From the NCBI GenBank assembly GCA_033439795.1, contig JAUTDP010000014.1, positions 682,001 to 746,000 of the forward strand: a stretch of DNA of 64,000 nucleotides, read 5' to 3'. This document shows, one piece after another, positions 1-12,096 of this stretch (its first letter is position 1; every line of letters begins with the position of its first letter). This DNA comes from Sordaria brevicollis. Its lineage: Eukaryota > Ascomycota > Sordariomycetes > Sordariales > Sordariaceae. Made by a program: the position numbers and the translations under genes. The notes under the pieces are model-generated. The model searched no databases and was not told the origin of the DNA. It was given only the letters and a program-made list of their open reading frames with translations.

Positions 1-642
1 GTCGACGGCTCCGTCTTTTCCGAGTTCAAGCGCGACTACGGCACCACGCTGGTCACCGGCTTCGCCAAGATCTACGGCCACCGCGTCGGCATCGTCGCCA
101 ACAACGGCATCCTCTTCAGCTCCTCGGCGCTCAAGGGCGCGCACTTTATCGAGCTTTGCGCTCAGCGTGGCATCCCGCTTGTCTTTTTGCAAAACATTTC
201 CGGGTTTATGGTCGGCCGCGACGCCGAGCGCGAGGGCATCGCCAAGAACGGCGCGAAGCTGGTCACGGCCGTGGCGTGCGCGGACGTTCCCAAGTTCACG
301 GTTGTGGTGGGAGGCAGCTACGGCGCTGGCAACTACGGCATGTGCGGAAGGGCGTACTCGCCGCGGTTCTTGTGGATGTGGCCTAATGCCAGGATTGGTG
401 TCATGGGCAGTGAGCAGCTGGCTAAGGTCATGGAGACGGTTGGTACCAAGGCGGATCCGGAATTGCAAGACAGAATCGAGAGGGAGAGCGATGCGGTGTT
501 TTCGAGCGCGAGATTGTGGGATGATGGTGTGATTCCGCCGCAGCATACGAGGAGGTATCTTGGTCTGGGATTGAGGGCGGCGCTGGGTGGAAGGAATGAG
601 CAGGCGCCTAGGGGGACCAAGTTTGGTGTTTTCAGGATGTAA
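1..642 (+). CDS. mccB: Methylcrotonyl-CoA carboxylase beta subunit, C-terminal part
   Basis: The 213 visible residues read in frame 1 from the window edge to the stop at 640-642; the 5' part lies outside the window. Sequence seen: the carboxyltransferase C-terminal half, with [17 protein letters not shown] near residues 34-50, the run [15 protein letters not shown], and the glycine-rich [16 protein letters not shown] near residues 103-118. These are hallmarks of the acyl-CoA carboxyltransferase fold of MCC beta. Known of the family: in the mitochondrial matrix the alpha6beta6 enzyme carboxylates 3-methylcrotonyl-CoA in leucine breakdown, with this subunit transferring the carboxyl group from biotin. 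No intron is seen in the visible part. Propionyl-CoA carboxylase beta is the main alternative, but fungi normally lack it and the [23 protein letters not shown] wording fits MCC better. Confidence 0.93.
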   Translation, partial: VDGSVFSEFKRDYGTTLVTGFAKIYGHRVGIVANNGILFSSSALKGAHFIELCAQRGIPLVFLQNISGFMVGRDAEREGIAKNGAKLVTAVACADVPKFTVVVGGSYGAGNYGMCGRAYSPRFLWMWPNARIGVMGSEQLAKVMETVGTKADPELQDRIERESDAVFSSARLWDDGVIPPQHTRRYLGLGLRAALGGRNEQAPRGTKFGVFRM

Positions 643-1882
643 TTTGACGTACTTAGCGGCTATGGTGAGAATTGATTGTTACTTCTCGTTACCTACTATG
701 CTTTGCAATGCTGCATCCAAAGTGACAAGTTGCGAATAGCTTCATTTGTGAACACTTGCGGCAAGCAGCGGCAGAGCTCACCGTGACTTACTCCACTCTT
801 CAGGGTTCCACCCAACCACGAGCTCCATAGCCTGCTCCACCAACGCGCCAGGGACAAAGTGCGGGGAAATGGAGAACAGTGGAGAGCTCTTGTGCGGGGT
901 AAGCGGAGCATCCATTTCATTGTTCCTGGTTCAGGATGCCGAGGCCTTGGACATGTTGGAAGTTGAAGCCTGGACAAGAGCAGATGAGATGAAAGCCAAC
1001 TGGCCAAAACAATACGAATAGGCCCAAAGATCCAAACACTGAATTCCGATAAGGGGCTCTCAAGAAGGAGACTTTCAGCCGGTTGACCTGAAACTCGAAA
1101 TCCGATGATCGACCACAAAAAGCAAACAGCCTGAACAGTTGGCAGCGAAGATCTTTTGCGGTCAGTTTGCGAATGTCTGTGCCAGTGCCCAACAAGACGA
1201 ATACAAAGACTCTTGGGACGGAATTTCGGGAAGAATCCCATGAGCCCAGGGAAGAGTTGTGTTTTGTGTTTGCGCCGATTCAGGTCACCGGGCTGTCGGA
1301 GACTCGGAGTTGCTAGACTCGCTAAACTCTATCATCGGGTTATCTATGGCCGATATAGAGGCCTAGGAGGATGTGAGTTGTCGAGAGATGTTGTTGGCGA
1401 TGTGGTTGGGTCTAGGCCTGATCGACCTCTTGAATTTTGAAAGTTTCGGCTTTGCCGAGTGTTCTAGACGTCCAGTGTTATAGGGACGCTGCATATGTAT
1501 GCATATCTGCCCTGAGCTGTCAGGTGCGGCAGGTGTACATTTAGAACATTGCGGATGCTGTTGTCGAGGTTGTGGAAAATTTTCATCTTCTCTTCAACAC
1601 CAAAGATCGGACGAAATAATTTCCTTTGCAACCCCAACTCTCTCAGGTGTTGTTTTGTTTGACTGAATATCTCGAGGACAGGTAGTGACGCCATAGAGGT
1701 GAGTTACCTACCGGTAGGGATCGAAGCTACCCCACTAAACGTTCCCGGATTTCCATTTCGGGCTGCCACTTACACATTCTCTATACACAATAGATATATC
1801 GCGAACACCAACTCCAAGCTTCAGGCTCTCAAGCTCACAAGGAATAGCTCAACGACGAAAACTCCCATCACGAACCCTCACA
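643..1882. other. Intergenic region between the carboxylase and dehydrogenase genes
   Basis: About 1.2 kb separating two genes on the same strand. It should hold the carboxylase 3' UTR and the dehydrogenase promoter and leader. The last 150 bases before 1883 are rich in short A and C runs, as is usual for fungal 5' leaders. Open frames on both strands here have no recognisable domain and read as low-quality translations. Confidence 0.5.
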
Positions 1883-3345
1883 ATGGCAACCCGCGCTCTC
1901 TCCCGCGCTGCCCTCCGCGCCAGCTTCCTCCCCCGAACCCTTCCCGCTACCCAACGAGCATCCTTCCACCTCACCACCACCCTCTCCTCCAAGAGCAGCA
2001 CCTCCGCCCCCCCTCCAGGCGCCTTCGCCCGCACCGATGACTCCATAACCGTCGAATACCCCGAAGACTCCTCCCAACTCCCTTCTTCCAGCCCCGTAGA
2101 CAGCGGCATCGGTAGAGCCGGGCAGAACGTTTTCCCCACGCTTGCCACTTTTAGTCTGCAGGGGAAAGTGGGCGTAGTTACGGGAGGAGCGAGGGGGTTG
2201 GGGCTGGTGATGGGTCAGGGGATTGTAGTCAGCGGAGGGGATTTGGCTATTGTTGATTTGAATAGTGAGTTTTTATTTCTTTTTTTCTGGTTGTGTAGGA
2301 GAGGGGAAGGATATGGGAGAGAGGAAGGAGTTTGGGCTCAAAGCAAAGTAGGCGATGGATATGTAATGAAAGAGGAGAGGGTTGGAAGAGAAACGAGCAG
2401 AAAAAGATTAAGGAAGATGAAGTGATGATGAAGGTACCGAAACTATTGAAGAGAGCAGCGCTGACAACTCTCACCAAAAACAGAAGAAGAAGCAGAAAAA
2501 CAAGCCCAAAACATCGTCGAGACATTCAAGAAGGACTACCCTTCCGCCAAAAAGTCAATTATCTCCCCCCTTTCCCTTCCCCCTTCTTTCTCTCCCAGTT
2601 CATCTACTAACACACACCCCCCAGAATCCCCAAAGTAACAGCCCACTACTGCGACGTCTCCGACCCCACCTCCGTCGACACCTGCCTCACCGAAATCATC
2701 TCCCACCACGGCAAAATCGACAACCTTGTCACCTCGGCCGGCTTCACCGAAAACTTCGAAGCCACCGCCTACCCCGTCGATCGCATGCGCAAGCTCTGGG
2801 GCGTCAACGTAGACGGGACTTACCTCTTCGCCACCGCCGTAGCCCGTCATCTCATGGACCGTCAATCTCCGGGGTCAATGGTGTTTATCGGCTCCATGTC
2901 GGGGTCCATCGTCAACATCCCGCAGCCGCAGACGCCCTACAATGCTTCAAAGGCTGCCGTCAGGCATTTAGCGGCAAGTTTTGCGGTGGAGTGGGCGAAG
3001 GCGGGGATTAGGGTGAATTGTATTAGCCCGGGGTATATGCTCACGGCGTTGACGAAGAAGATTTTGGATGAGAATCCGGACTTAAAGGAGAAGTGGACTT
3101 CGTTAATTCCGCAGGGGCAGATGGGGAATCCGGAGGATTTGATGGGTCCGGTTACGTTCTTGCTCAGTGATGCGAGTAGGTACGTGACGGGGGCGGATTT
3201 GAGGGTTGATGGGGGTATACTTGTACGTAGAGATAGAGAGAGGTGGGTGGAGAGTTGGGGAGTTGGAAGTTGGGATGGGGGTTTGTGCTTAGGATTGAGG
3301 TATGGGAAATCAGGGGAAAAGGTAAAACGGATGATTGGGCAATGA
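1883..3345 (+). CDS. Short-chain dehydrogenase/reductase with mitochondrial-type leader
   Basis: Exons 1883-2264, 2484-2553 and 2625 onward. Intron 1 begins GTGAGT and ends ACAG. Intron 2 begins with a weak GTCAAT but has a strong CTACTAAC branch site and CCAG end, and the frame joins cleanly at both. The first 40 or so residues are rich in R, A and S and lack acids, fitting a mitochondrial presequence. The SDR core shows TGGARGLG (cofactor loop, about residues 100-107), NVDG (N about 212), a serine in SMSGS (about 243) and YNASK (Y about 256, K about 260), so the catalytic tetrad is intact. The end VTGADLRVDGG is typical of the sugar-alcohol branch (D-arabinitol 2-dehydrogenase or xylulose-reductase-like), but the substrate is inferred. 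The C-terminus is uncertain: read straight through it gains about 40 odd residues to 3345 (390 aa); a GTACGT donor at 3223 could start a third intron. Confidence 0.85.
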
Positions 3346-5837
3346 GGTGCGACTTTAGCAGATAATATCACCACGCAGCGGTCGTTTCGGGGATAGATGA
3401 CAACTCGAAGTAATAGGAAAGTGTTTCGAAAGTCTTCGTTTTTTTCTATCTCAATAAATTGGTGCAGCTATAACTTGGGCTGTCAACGTTATCAAGTTAG
3501 TTATCAAGGCCCATGCTTCGTATGTATGTATTCATGTTGCATTCCTTCGACAGCTGATGATTTGGTGCTCGCTTGGATGTATTCTTCAAATCGTTCTTTC
3601 TTTGAAGTACATTACCATACAGGATGACTCCTCTTAGCCTGACCATCACTTGTTTTTCGATGCACTACCCATGATAGATAACTCTCCCTCTTACCTACTC
3701 TTAAATCTCGCCTTGTCGAATCATCCAAGGCCGGAGGCCGTCTCCTCCCCATGCTCTTCACCCTGTCATGCCTATAGCTCGCTACGAGTTTCCTACCTCT
3801 GTCTGACCTGCTTCTTGACGAGAAGTCCCAAGTTGCGACCCTTGCTCCTCATAGTCTTGACCTTGTCCGCTAATTGTTTAGTTGCCGCAAGAAGCGTGGA
3901 GAATTTCCCGGTGCTTTATGTCCGCTTCCACTTGCGTGTAAGTCTGCTGCCAAGACTCATGACAGATTTCTGAACCAGGTCAAAACAGCCACTGACGATG
4001 TCCAGACCCAAGCTGCAGACCACGCACCAGGAAGGATATAACATGATCCAGCTTACATCATTTTCATGGGACACCGACATTTCCAGCGAGTCAACTCCAT
4101 CATAACCGAGCCACGGTCAGTTTGGCGGTGTGCTGCGGAGAAGGGAAAGGAAGGGAAAGGAGAGGCAAGCAGCTGATCGGTCATACAATACTTAGCTGAG
4201 CTGAGGTTGACTAACTTACACACGGTATGATGGCACGGGATAGAAAAATGCAAAACCCCAACGGACGCCTCTGATAGGACTCTTTCCAGGTATCAGACAT
4301 CATGCGAGAAAACATGAAGCAATCTCACACGCGAGTGGTGAGGGCTGGAAAGTCGGCCGGTGGCGAAAAAACTGTTGACCGTCTTTCGGAATGAGATATG
4401 TAGATGTAAGGCAAGTGTCGTTATCGTGATCGTAATACCAAATGGCTGAGAAGGTATGGTAGCTTGGTTTTTGGATAGTATGTCACGTTGTCTCGCCTCC
4501 ATCTCATCCCCACCTTTTGACTTATACCATGTCTTGGCCTCTTTTTGCGGCTCATGACTTACAGCCCAATGACTGTCGTTAATAGGCAGAAAACCCGCAC
4601 TTTCAAAAATGTTGATATTGCGAGCTTCCCGCGTGCTTGGCTTGATCATATCATGCCGCGGTCAGTCCTTTTCCAACCAATGGACCTGGTTTGTGTGGTT
4701 GAAATGAAGTGTGGTTGGATATGTGGTTGTAGTTTTTTGATCCTTGGGTCTGTGATCTGGGTCACACGACCCGTGACTGAGCCCCTCGTGAGTGGTGGCC
4801 GTCTCGACCCGTTGCCTACCCGTTGGATGGGAAGGAAGGAAGGGAAATGTGCCCGTCCCCGTCCCTCCCCCGCAAACGGCAGATCAGTCATCAGCGAGTG
4901 AGCGCGGCTGCAGTTATCCAAAGCGTAACTTTGCCCAGATATCCAAACAGCTTATCTTGTTTGCTGTGTCGTAAAGGGCCAGGACGCTGCTAGGTAGACA
5001 TACATGATTTGTTGCACTTTGTGCTACGACTTGTAAGTCAGCTGGGCGAGACAAGACGGGAAAGGATACGAGATGACATGTCTTGAACCACATCGTTGGA
5101 CAGTCCCGTGGTTGAGGAAAAAAAGGATTTGACTGACATTGAAGCCGAGAAGGGAAGGTTGGTCGTTTCGTGAGAAGTAGCTAGCTGCGGGTGACAAATG
5201 TAAAGTCGAGCCGCCAGGTACGGGCGTTTTCTAGACCGAATGTAACAGAAAGGCCTTTTGGTGTACCAGGTTGTTACCACTATAGGGAAGTGAGGCTTGA
5301 ATGGTATAACGCCAATTTCAGAAGGATGGAGGTAGAGTGTGGGGGTTGGGCTAATGGCTTTTCACTTCAACATCGTAGCCAGGCTATTCACTACAAAAGC
5401 AGATCAGTGATACAGGCTACCGCCGGTGGACCGTGATGAGCCCGGTCTGTAACCCACGTGTCTTGTTTTGCGTAAGTTACCTCGATCCCGGGACCATAAG
5501 AACCCGGGTATTGTTGGACAGTTACCGAGCTCAGGTCGGTGGTATACCGAAAAAGGGCAACTTCTCCCTCGAGTGGCGGCTCGACATCCGAAGGGAGGAT
5601 GAAGTGAGGGGGGGAACAGAGCCGGTGAGCCTAGGCTGCGGTGAGAGACCACGACTATCTTTTTAACTTTTGTTTGCGATTCCATCAAGTGGGCAAAGAA
5701 AGGTGAAAAAGAGCAATGATCCATTTCTTCTTTAATAGGAAAACCGAGCAAAAGACTCGAAAGTGACAAGGTGACAAGAGTGAGAACCTGGATGGCCACA
5801 ACCAGACGGAGGTTCATTCAGGGTTACGTACCAGCGG

Positions 5838-5868
5838 CTGGGCCAGGGAGCCAGGGAGCCAGGGTTAC
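5838..5868. repeat. Short tandem repeat, GCCAGGGA unit
   Basis: About three head-to-tail copies of an 8-base unit, in non-coding DNA. No function can be read from it. Confidence 0.7.
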
Positions 5869-5967
5869 AGCAGCTATAAAGCCCCTGTCACAAGTCAGGG
5901 CAGACGACCTGTCACCTGCCACCTCAACTCCTCAGGGCCCGGGGGTTTGTGTCGGCATGTGCCATGT

Positions 5968-6016
5968 GGGGATACATGGGATACATGGGATATATGGGGA
6001 TATTTGGGGTGTTTGG
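5968..6016. repeat. Imperfect tandem repeat, ATACATGGG-like unit
   Basis: Four to five decaying copies of a 9-10 base unit (ATACATGGG, ATATATGGGG, ATATTTGGGG). The drift between copies suggests an old microsatellite. It is non-coding. Confidence 0.7.
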
Positions 6017-7808
6017 GAAACATGGGATTTGATCCCCCGTGTTGCGTTTGGGAGTTGGGAGAACTTGAGTTGAATGACAAATGCTGTGATGGATGGATGC
6101 ATGGTGCAGTGAGATTGCTGAAAGAGAAGAGGAACAACCGGATCTCATTTGCATTTGTCTAGACCCTCTGGGCGGTGGAGTCCGGACCTTAATTGTGATA
6201 GGACTAACAGCTAAGCACTGTTTTAAGGAAAAATAATGTTAGTGCTAGACGTTCCCGTGGGGCGTGCCCGCGCACCGAGCGCTCCTCCCCTTGTCTTCCA
6301 GACTTAACCTTGCACCTTCCCCATGTTCTCGCATCATCAGTCACCTCCAAGGTACGTAGCCGAGCATCAGTCCAGGCCCCGGATCCTGGAGTCCCAGCGC
6401 AACAGAACGTGCCTTCCCTAGACGAAACACATGATGCCAATTTGAGATGTGCTTGCCTTTTTTCCCACTTGCTCAGATTTGAGTCCCGTAACTACCTACT
6501 GCGCTTTCCTTCCCATCTGGTCTGACCGGATTTGCTGAAGTGGCCTTCTCACTCCTCACTTCTTCTTTCAACTTGACAAACTTACACACACCACAACTTC
6601 TCCGCACCAGAATATCTTGTACACGCCAACACACATAACACCAACTAGGAAGCACGCGGCCCCCTCGCAGCCTAACGACAGTACAAGTAGTGGTCGGGTT
6701 GATATGACCCGGATATGACCCGGACCTTCTTGTTTCTCCTTCTGCCTGCCTATGCCTAGCATTCGAAGGATCTCAGTTGCCTCGCGCCAGCTACCTCTAC
6801 GTTATCTCGTTGGGTACTTACCTCTGGCAAAAACCCCCCTTCGAAACCGAGCCCAAGACTTGTGTCTCAGCTTTACCTTGATTACTATCATCCCCCCGGG
6901 CCTACAAGTACCTCGACGGTACGGTCCTGTCCGGCCTCTTCCCGCCTCACAGAGACAGACAGAAACACACTTGCATTGGTACGTGATGTTCGCGTGCCAA
7001 CGGCCCCCCAGTCACCGCACTACACTACTCCTGCAAATAAGCAAATCCCCTACACTGCCTGGCTGAGCTGGCAGACACCCCCGGGCCTCAAGCCTTCGGG
7101 AAACATCGAGGTTCTCCTAGCTGTGGTGCTGTTCTAGCTTCCGCTTGTCTTAAGCCCAACTAGATCGTCACCGCCAGGGCAGCTACCTTGTCATAAAGGT
7201 AACTTGTCAGCCTCCAGTTACTGTACCTAGCCAGTGCTGAAAACGTGGGTGTATAGGCGTGGGTGTTGGACATCGGGCACTTGGCCTGCAAGAGTACGAG
7301 ACTCCGAGAGCTTGAAGCAGTGGTGGTGCTGTGCTCAGACTCACAGGTCAATGTCCATGTCCAAGTCCATGCCCCAGCAGGTCCCAGGAAAACATGAGGA
7401 GATAACACGACCCCCCGTCATTGTTATTGTCATTGTTCTTGTTTCTTCCAACCCTCTTCTTCCACTTCACTTCTTCCTAACCATTTTTGGCTGGTCTCCT
7501 GCTGCCCTGTTCGCGTTTATCCGTCTGTTTGCTACCTTGCGCTTGCCTGATCGTCTTATTCACGCCTCGTGCTCCAACCGTAACAACCTACGTCTGCATG
7601 CTCCTTTCTGACTTCTTTCGTTCAGAAACTCCAACCCTCCCTGGATGCCCTCCGGCACTTATCACTTTCCCCAGCAGAAATCCTTTACCGATCTGCTACC
7701 TTAGCCATAATTTTCACCAAAGAAGCCAGCAGTTTTGGCTTGTAAGCAATGGTTGTCGGGCTACCTTGAGGTGTCCGCTGTCCTTTGCGCCAGTCTTGTC
7801 TTTCAGCC

Positions 7809-9857
7809 ATGGACTTGGTATTGCCGCAAGGCATTATTATTAACGCGACCGAGGTCTATACACAGCTGGCTAGCTTATCGGTAGTCTCTTCAGAAGTTAT
7901 ATGGCATTACTGGAACGGTGAGACATGGACCTTTACCCACTCTTACTCCCAGCATTTAGCTAATGCGCATATTCAGCATATACGGTCATCTCGAAGAAAA
8001 TTGGTGGCGAACCCACTCACGTCCGCTTGGAAAACTTTTGGTGGCATGTTTGGGGCAGCAATAGGAGGAATTTATCCGGTCCGACGCTCGCCAGGCTCTT
8101 TCAAGACATCTCGACCGGGCCAACAGCTGTGCCTTTGGTGGTTCCAAAGCGAAGTCGTGAGATATTAGAGGTGGGTGATTTTCCTGGACGGGTGATGGGC
8201 CTGAAAAGCACTAATTTTTCCTCAGAGATCCAAGGCTTTCCTGGAGCATATTAATGCGAGCGAGCATGATTCGGCATCCACGCAACGGATTGAGGGAAAC
8301 AGGAAAGAGGGTCATGATGTTATGAGCAAAATGAAAGCGCCAACCCCATCTTCCTCAAGGCCACCTCCGCCGCATCCAATCCTGAAGAAGCATAGCGCGC
8401 CCGTTCCAGGACCTCGGCATACTGCCAGATTTGCCTCACCACCGCGCGCCGGCGAAAGTGAAGCTGGCGGAGATGCTACGATATCCATAACCAAGCCCGC
8501 GGCTCAGCCGTCGGAAATGCCGCCCCCGCCCTTGCCTACGGCGAGAAAGACCAAAGCCGCTACAGATTCCTCGACTGCCATGGAACCTCCCCCGGTTTCA
8601 TCAACAGAAAAACCCGAGAAGCCAGCCGCACAGGCACCGGCTGCGCCCTCGGGTGGTAAAACTAGCAAGCCTGTAGTCGCTCGAAAAAGAGTCATGGCGA
8701 CAACAAAATCAGCAAAAAGACGGCCGGTGATGTCACGAAGGACAAGTTCCCAGTCATCAACTGCATCCAATACCCAGCAGCGTATGGTGCCGGCGACAGT
8801 GGATCAATCTCGTCAAAGCACTCGGTCGTCTACCGTGAAGGAAGAAGAGGAAGAACCCTTTGAAGAGTCTCCTCCCTCGGCCATAGTCGCCTCCCCATCT
8901 TCAACCCTGGTTGATTCACACGCAGAGGGCCCGTTCTTGATCCAAAAGGTAGCAGAGATCTTACCCCAGAAGACAATAGAGGTCTCGGTCCCGAAGAAAA
9001 CGGAGGTTACAGCGGTAAACCAGTCAACTCCGGGTTTGCAAACGGCGGCAGACCAGTTGTCTCGGAGCTCACATACAGCGGTAGACCAGTCATATCGAAG
9101 CTCACAAGGCGAATCAGCATCTTCCCAAGACGACCAGAGGACTATGAGTGCCAAGGCAGCCGGGAAGAGACCGGCAAGATCCACTCATCGATCTTCCTCC
9201 GGGGGCATTCTGCCTGTAACTGTCGGTTCTCAAGAGCGGCGACCATTGTTCGTTAGTTCCGGATTTTTGCCTGCCCGATCTCCCAGCTTATCTCGGAGTG
9301 AGCAGAGTGCCCCAACGACACAAGAGGCTACGAGAAGGAACAGTGTGGAAAAGAAGCCACGTCGTGCGCCTGTTGCTGGGTTTGTGGGCGATCAAGATAG
9401 TGGAAGCGACACGCCCTCACCAGCAAGAAGTCGCACCGCACGTATCACTAAAGAGTCCGTGGTTGGCTCACCTCGGCCACTACCCAGAGTCCCGTTGTTC
9501 TCCCAAAGGATGTCGGGAGAACTGCCCTACTCATCCCCTCACGCCATGTCCCATAGGCTATCTGGCGAGATCCCTAACGTACAGGCCTTGACCGAGGAAC
9601 CCACAACCCAAATGTTCGATACCACTGCGCAGGGGAAATTCGATTCCGAGGCGATATCGACCTCGTCTTTGGTTGAAGCACGAGATATACCTGATTTCGT
9701 GTCACGCCGGTCGAGGCCTTCCCCATCGCTTCTCCAGGAACCGTTCTCCCCAACACCTCCTAGCACTACTCCAGTTATCCCCTTTGGTAGGTCGAAGAGT
9801 CAGCTCACGCTACTCCTAGCAAAGGACAGTCACAGGAAGGTGAAAGACACCCGTTAG
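7809..9857 (+). CDS. AreA-N-terminal-like (DUF1752 family) disordered protein
   Basis: Exons 7809-7917, 7977-8170 and 8226-9857 give 644 aa. Intron 1 is GTGAGA..TTCAG with branch GCTAATG; intron 2 is GTGGGT..CTCAG with branch ACTAATT. Both joins preserve frame, and the internal ATG at 8322 is not the start, because the upstream exons carry the conserved part. Residues 1-100 hold MDLVLPQGIIIN and a RLENFWWHVWG core (about 53-63), which matches the short helical domain shared with the N-terminus of the nitrogen regulator AreA (PF08550). The rest is rich in S, P, T, K and R and predicted disordered, with conserved islands HPILKK (about 150), KRRPV (about 260) and GRSKSQLTLLL near the end. No GATA zinc finger is present, so it is not AreA itself. 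Function is not established. It may act as a phosphatase- or kinase-docked regulator, but that is inference. Confidence 0.85.
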
Positions 9858-10963
9858 TGGCGGACCAAGCAGTTTTTCGCACTGGTGTCTGAAGATACAT
9901 ACGGTATAGCACCGTCGCAGCAACTAGCAAGTATTCCCGAGTGCTCATCTCCGGAGTCACTCAGATGGAGCGCTGATGACAACGCAGTCCCAGAGGGGCT
10001 TTTCTTTTGCCCCCATGCTATAGTAGGGCCAGCGATACAAGCAGTTCTCAAATAATACCCACATTCCCCTGGATTAGGGAATGCTGAAGCCAGGTGGTCT
10101 GGCTTTTTTTCGACTCGGTTTACAGCGTGCATTTCATAGGCGTTTCTTTTTTCTGGTTTTTGGTTTGGAGAGCACATCACAAAGCGAAGCGTTTTCTTCC
10201 CCGGCATGAGCATTTCAGCAGGCTATTAGGCCACACTGGTTATTTGCATATACGCATGAGTTTGGAGAAAGGGAAGCCAGCACGTGGTTCACTTTGTGTT
10301 GTTGAGATATGAGAATATTAAGCGGTCATAATTTTAGTGTATCAGTATTTAAAGATCATTTTATGGGATGGGAACTGAATGAATTAAGGCGTGGTAATGA
10401 CCAGTGTACGGGACGGGATATTGTAACTACTCAGCCTTTGGCGTGTGTAAGCGAGTGTATGGCCGAAATATGTAGGAGCATCTGTACTGTATGCTCAGGT
10501 GAGGTGCTCGGGGCAATATCACTATTATCATTCTTCATTCGATATATACTCAACCAGTTTCAAGACACGATGGACCTAAAGCTGCAGACGGAGCCACAAA
10601 CGTGGTTGAGAAGCGCATGGTACGAGACTGGAGTGTCTAGAGGTTCAGAATCAAGTAAAGCAAGAAGGATATTGGGGCCAATCTCGCATATCTCCCTCCT
10701 GAGCCTCTTAAATCAGAACGGAATTCATCACTTTTCGGGACTAGGTACGTCCCAACCTCCTAGAAACCTTCCAATGGCCAAGAGGATGATTCAAGTCTGG
10801 ACGACTAGTCTAGTTCCAGCGTTGGAACAAGAGAACGGAAATGGAGAAAGACAGGGGGGTGCTGAAGGCCAACTTGGGACCTATTGAATATGAATACAAA
10901 ATTTTGTACATTATTAGTTCACAAGGGGGACAACTTCATCATCCCTTGTTCAGTTGTCCCGCC
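9858..10963. other. Convergent 3' intergenic region
   Basis: About 1.1 kb between two genes ending towards each other (stops at 9857 on + and 10964 on -). It should hold both 3' UTRs. A 192-codon open frame at 10309-10887 has no domain and a composition unlike the neighbours, so I do not call it a gene. Confidence 0.55.
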
Positions 10964-12096
10964 TTATACCCGCATATTCGAGGACCCAACAACCTCCCCA
11001 ACCTTCTCAACGACCTCATCCTTCATCTCCTTAACCCTCTCCGCCACCACCTCAGCCTCCTTCTCGGCCTTTCGTAGCACATCACCTTCTGGTCCATTAT
11101 GACCGCTCATCATCCTTTCCATCTCCTTTTTCCTCCTCCTCTCCTCCCTTTCCCTTCTCCGAATCTCCCTCAAATCCGGTGGCGGCTCCACCCCCAACTC
11201 CCTCCTCAAATCATCCACATCCCTCTCCAACTCCTCCTCCCAAAACACATTAATCACCTCCTTCGCCCTCAACCCATTCTTCACCGCCCACGGCAAATAA
11301 ATCTCCCTAAATCGCTTCTGCTCGCTCTTCTTCATCGTAAACGCCGCAAAAACGCTAAACCCCGTCATCGGTAACAATGTATTCGCAAACTCAAACGCCT
11401 TCAACGCTACCTCGCCCTCTCTAACAATGGGTAGGCCCGTCAAGGCGTGGTAAAAATCGTGACATTCCCTGTACCGCTGCATCACGTACGCGCACTCCTC
11501 GTCGTCGATGTAGCGCACCGCTGAGCGCGTATCCGGGGAGACTCCCTCGCGGTCGAGCCAGTCGATGTACGTCCTGCCAACGGTGTTGGGCGGGAGGGAG
11601 CGGAGGTAGGGGATGTTGAGAGATTGGGAGGTGATGCGCGGTCGGAGGCGGAGGATGCGCCGGCCGGTGGGGTGGGAGAGCATGGCGTCCCGGAGACGGT
11701 AGATGAAGTAGGGGGTGGCGGTGGCTTCGGCGAAGGAGGCTATTAGGTCTATGCGCGAGGGTGAAGATTAGCTATGGGGGAAAAAAGTGGTGGGAGGAGA
11801 AGAAGAAGAGAGAAAGACGGACCGCCGCGCCGTGGGTCGGCGAGGGAGATGAGGCCTGATCCGACAAAGAGGCCGAAGCGCTCGAGGCGGGTGAGGGGGA
11901 CATGGCCGGGGTAGTTTGGTGGTGGCCGGTTGAGGGCGGAAAATTGTCTGGTTTGTTGTGTTTGGAATTGGGTTGGTGGTGTTGATGTGCTGCTGGTGAT
12001 GGCGGCGCATACGGCTGGCCGGATCGCATTCGAGGTCTGATGACTGCTTGCGCGAGCTACGAGAGCTGCGGAGCGTCTGAGAGCTGTCGCTTCCAT
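10964..12096 (-). CDS. coq4: Ubiquinone biosynthesis protein COQ4, mitochondrial
   Basis: Two exons, complement 11823-12096 and 10964-11748, give 352 aa, close to the usual length of fungal Coq4. The intron starts with the weak donor GTCCGT but has a CTAAT branch and CATAG end, and joins phase 1 to phase 1 exactly. The N-terminal 50 residues are rich in A, S, R and T, fitting a mitochondrial presequence. The core is unmistakable: [15 protein letters not shown], with the zinc-binding HDxxH-x11-E pattern at H188, D189, H192 and E204. Known role: Coq4 sits on the matrix face of the inner membrane, organises the CoQ-synthesis complex, and has been linked to C1 decarboxylation/hydroxylation of the quinone ring. 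The tail beyond residue about 270 is a charged, R/E/K-rich helix that is longer than in many homologues. The start at 12096 is the first ATG of the frame. It is divergent from the SET gene, with 668 bases between the starts. Confidence 0.95.

Larger units (their letters stand above)
3346..7808. other. 4.5 kb gene-free region with short tandem repeats
   Basis: No frame here has a recognisable domain, and the many short frames overlap on both strands without coding character. It holds 3' UTR of the dehydrogenase and probably a long promoter and leader for the gene at 7809. Visible structure: three copies of an 8-base GCCAGGGA unit near 5840-5865, an imperfect 9-10 base ATACATGGG repeat at about 5968-6016, and pyrimidine-rich tracts around 7440-7620 that resemble fungal 5' leaders. 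Confidence 0.5.

Noticed and set aside
696..1241. 181-codon minus-strand open frame after the carboxylase
   Set aside because: W-, L- and S-rich with no motif; no splice pattern or leader. Not supported as a gene.
1715..1740. Short stretch reminiscent of a tRNA B box on the minus strand
   Set aside because: No matching A box, acceptor stem or anticodon arm could be folded around it.
10309..10887. 192-codon open frame between the two convergent genes
   Set aside because: No domain, no codon bias like the real genes, and it lies where both 3' UTRs should be. A chance frame is the simplest reading.
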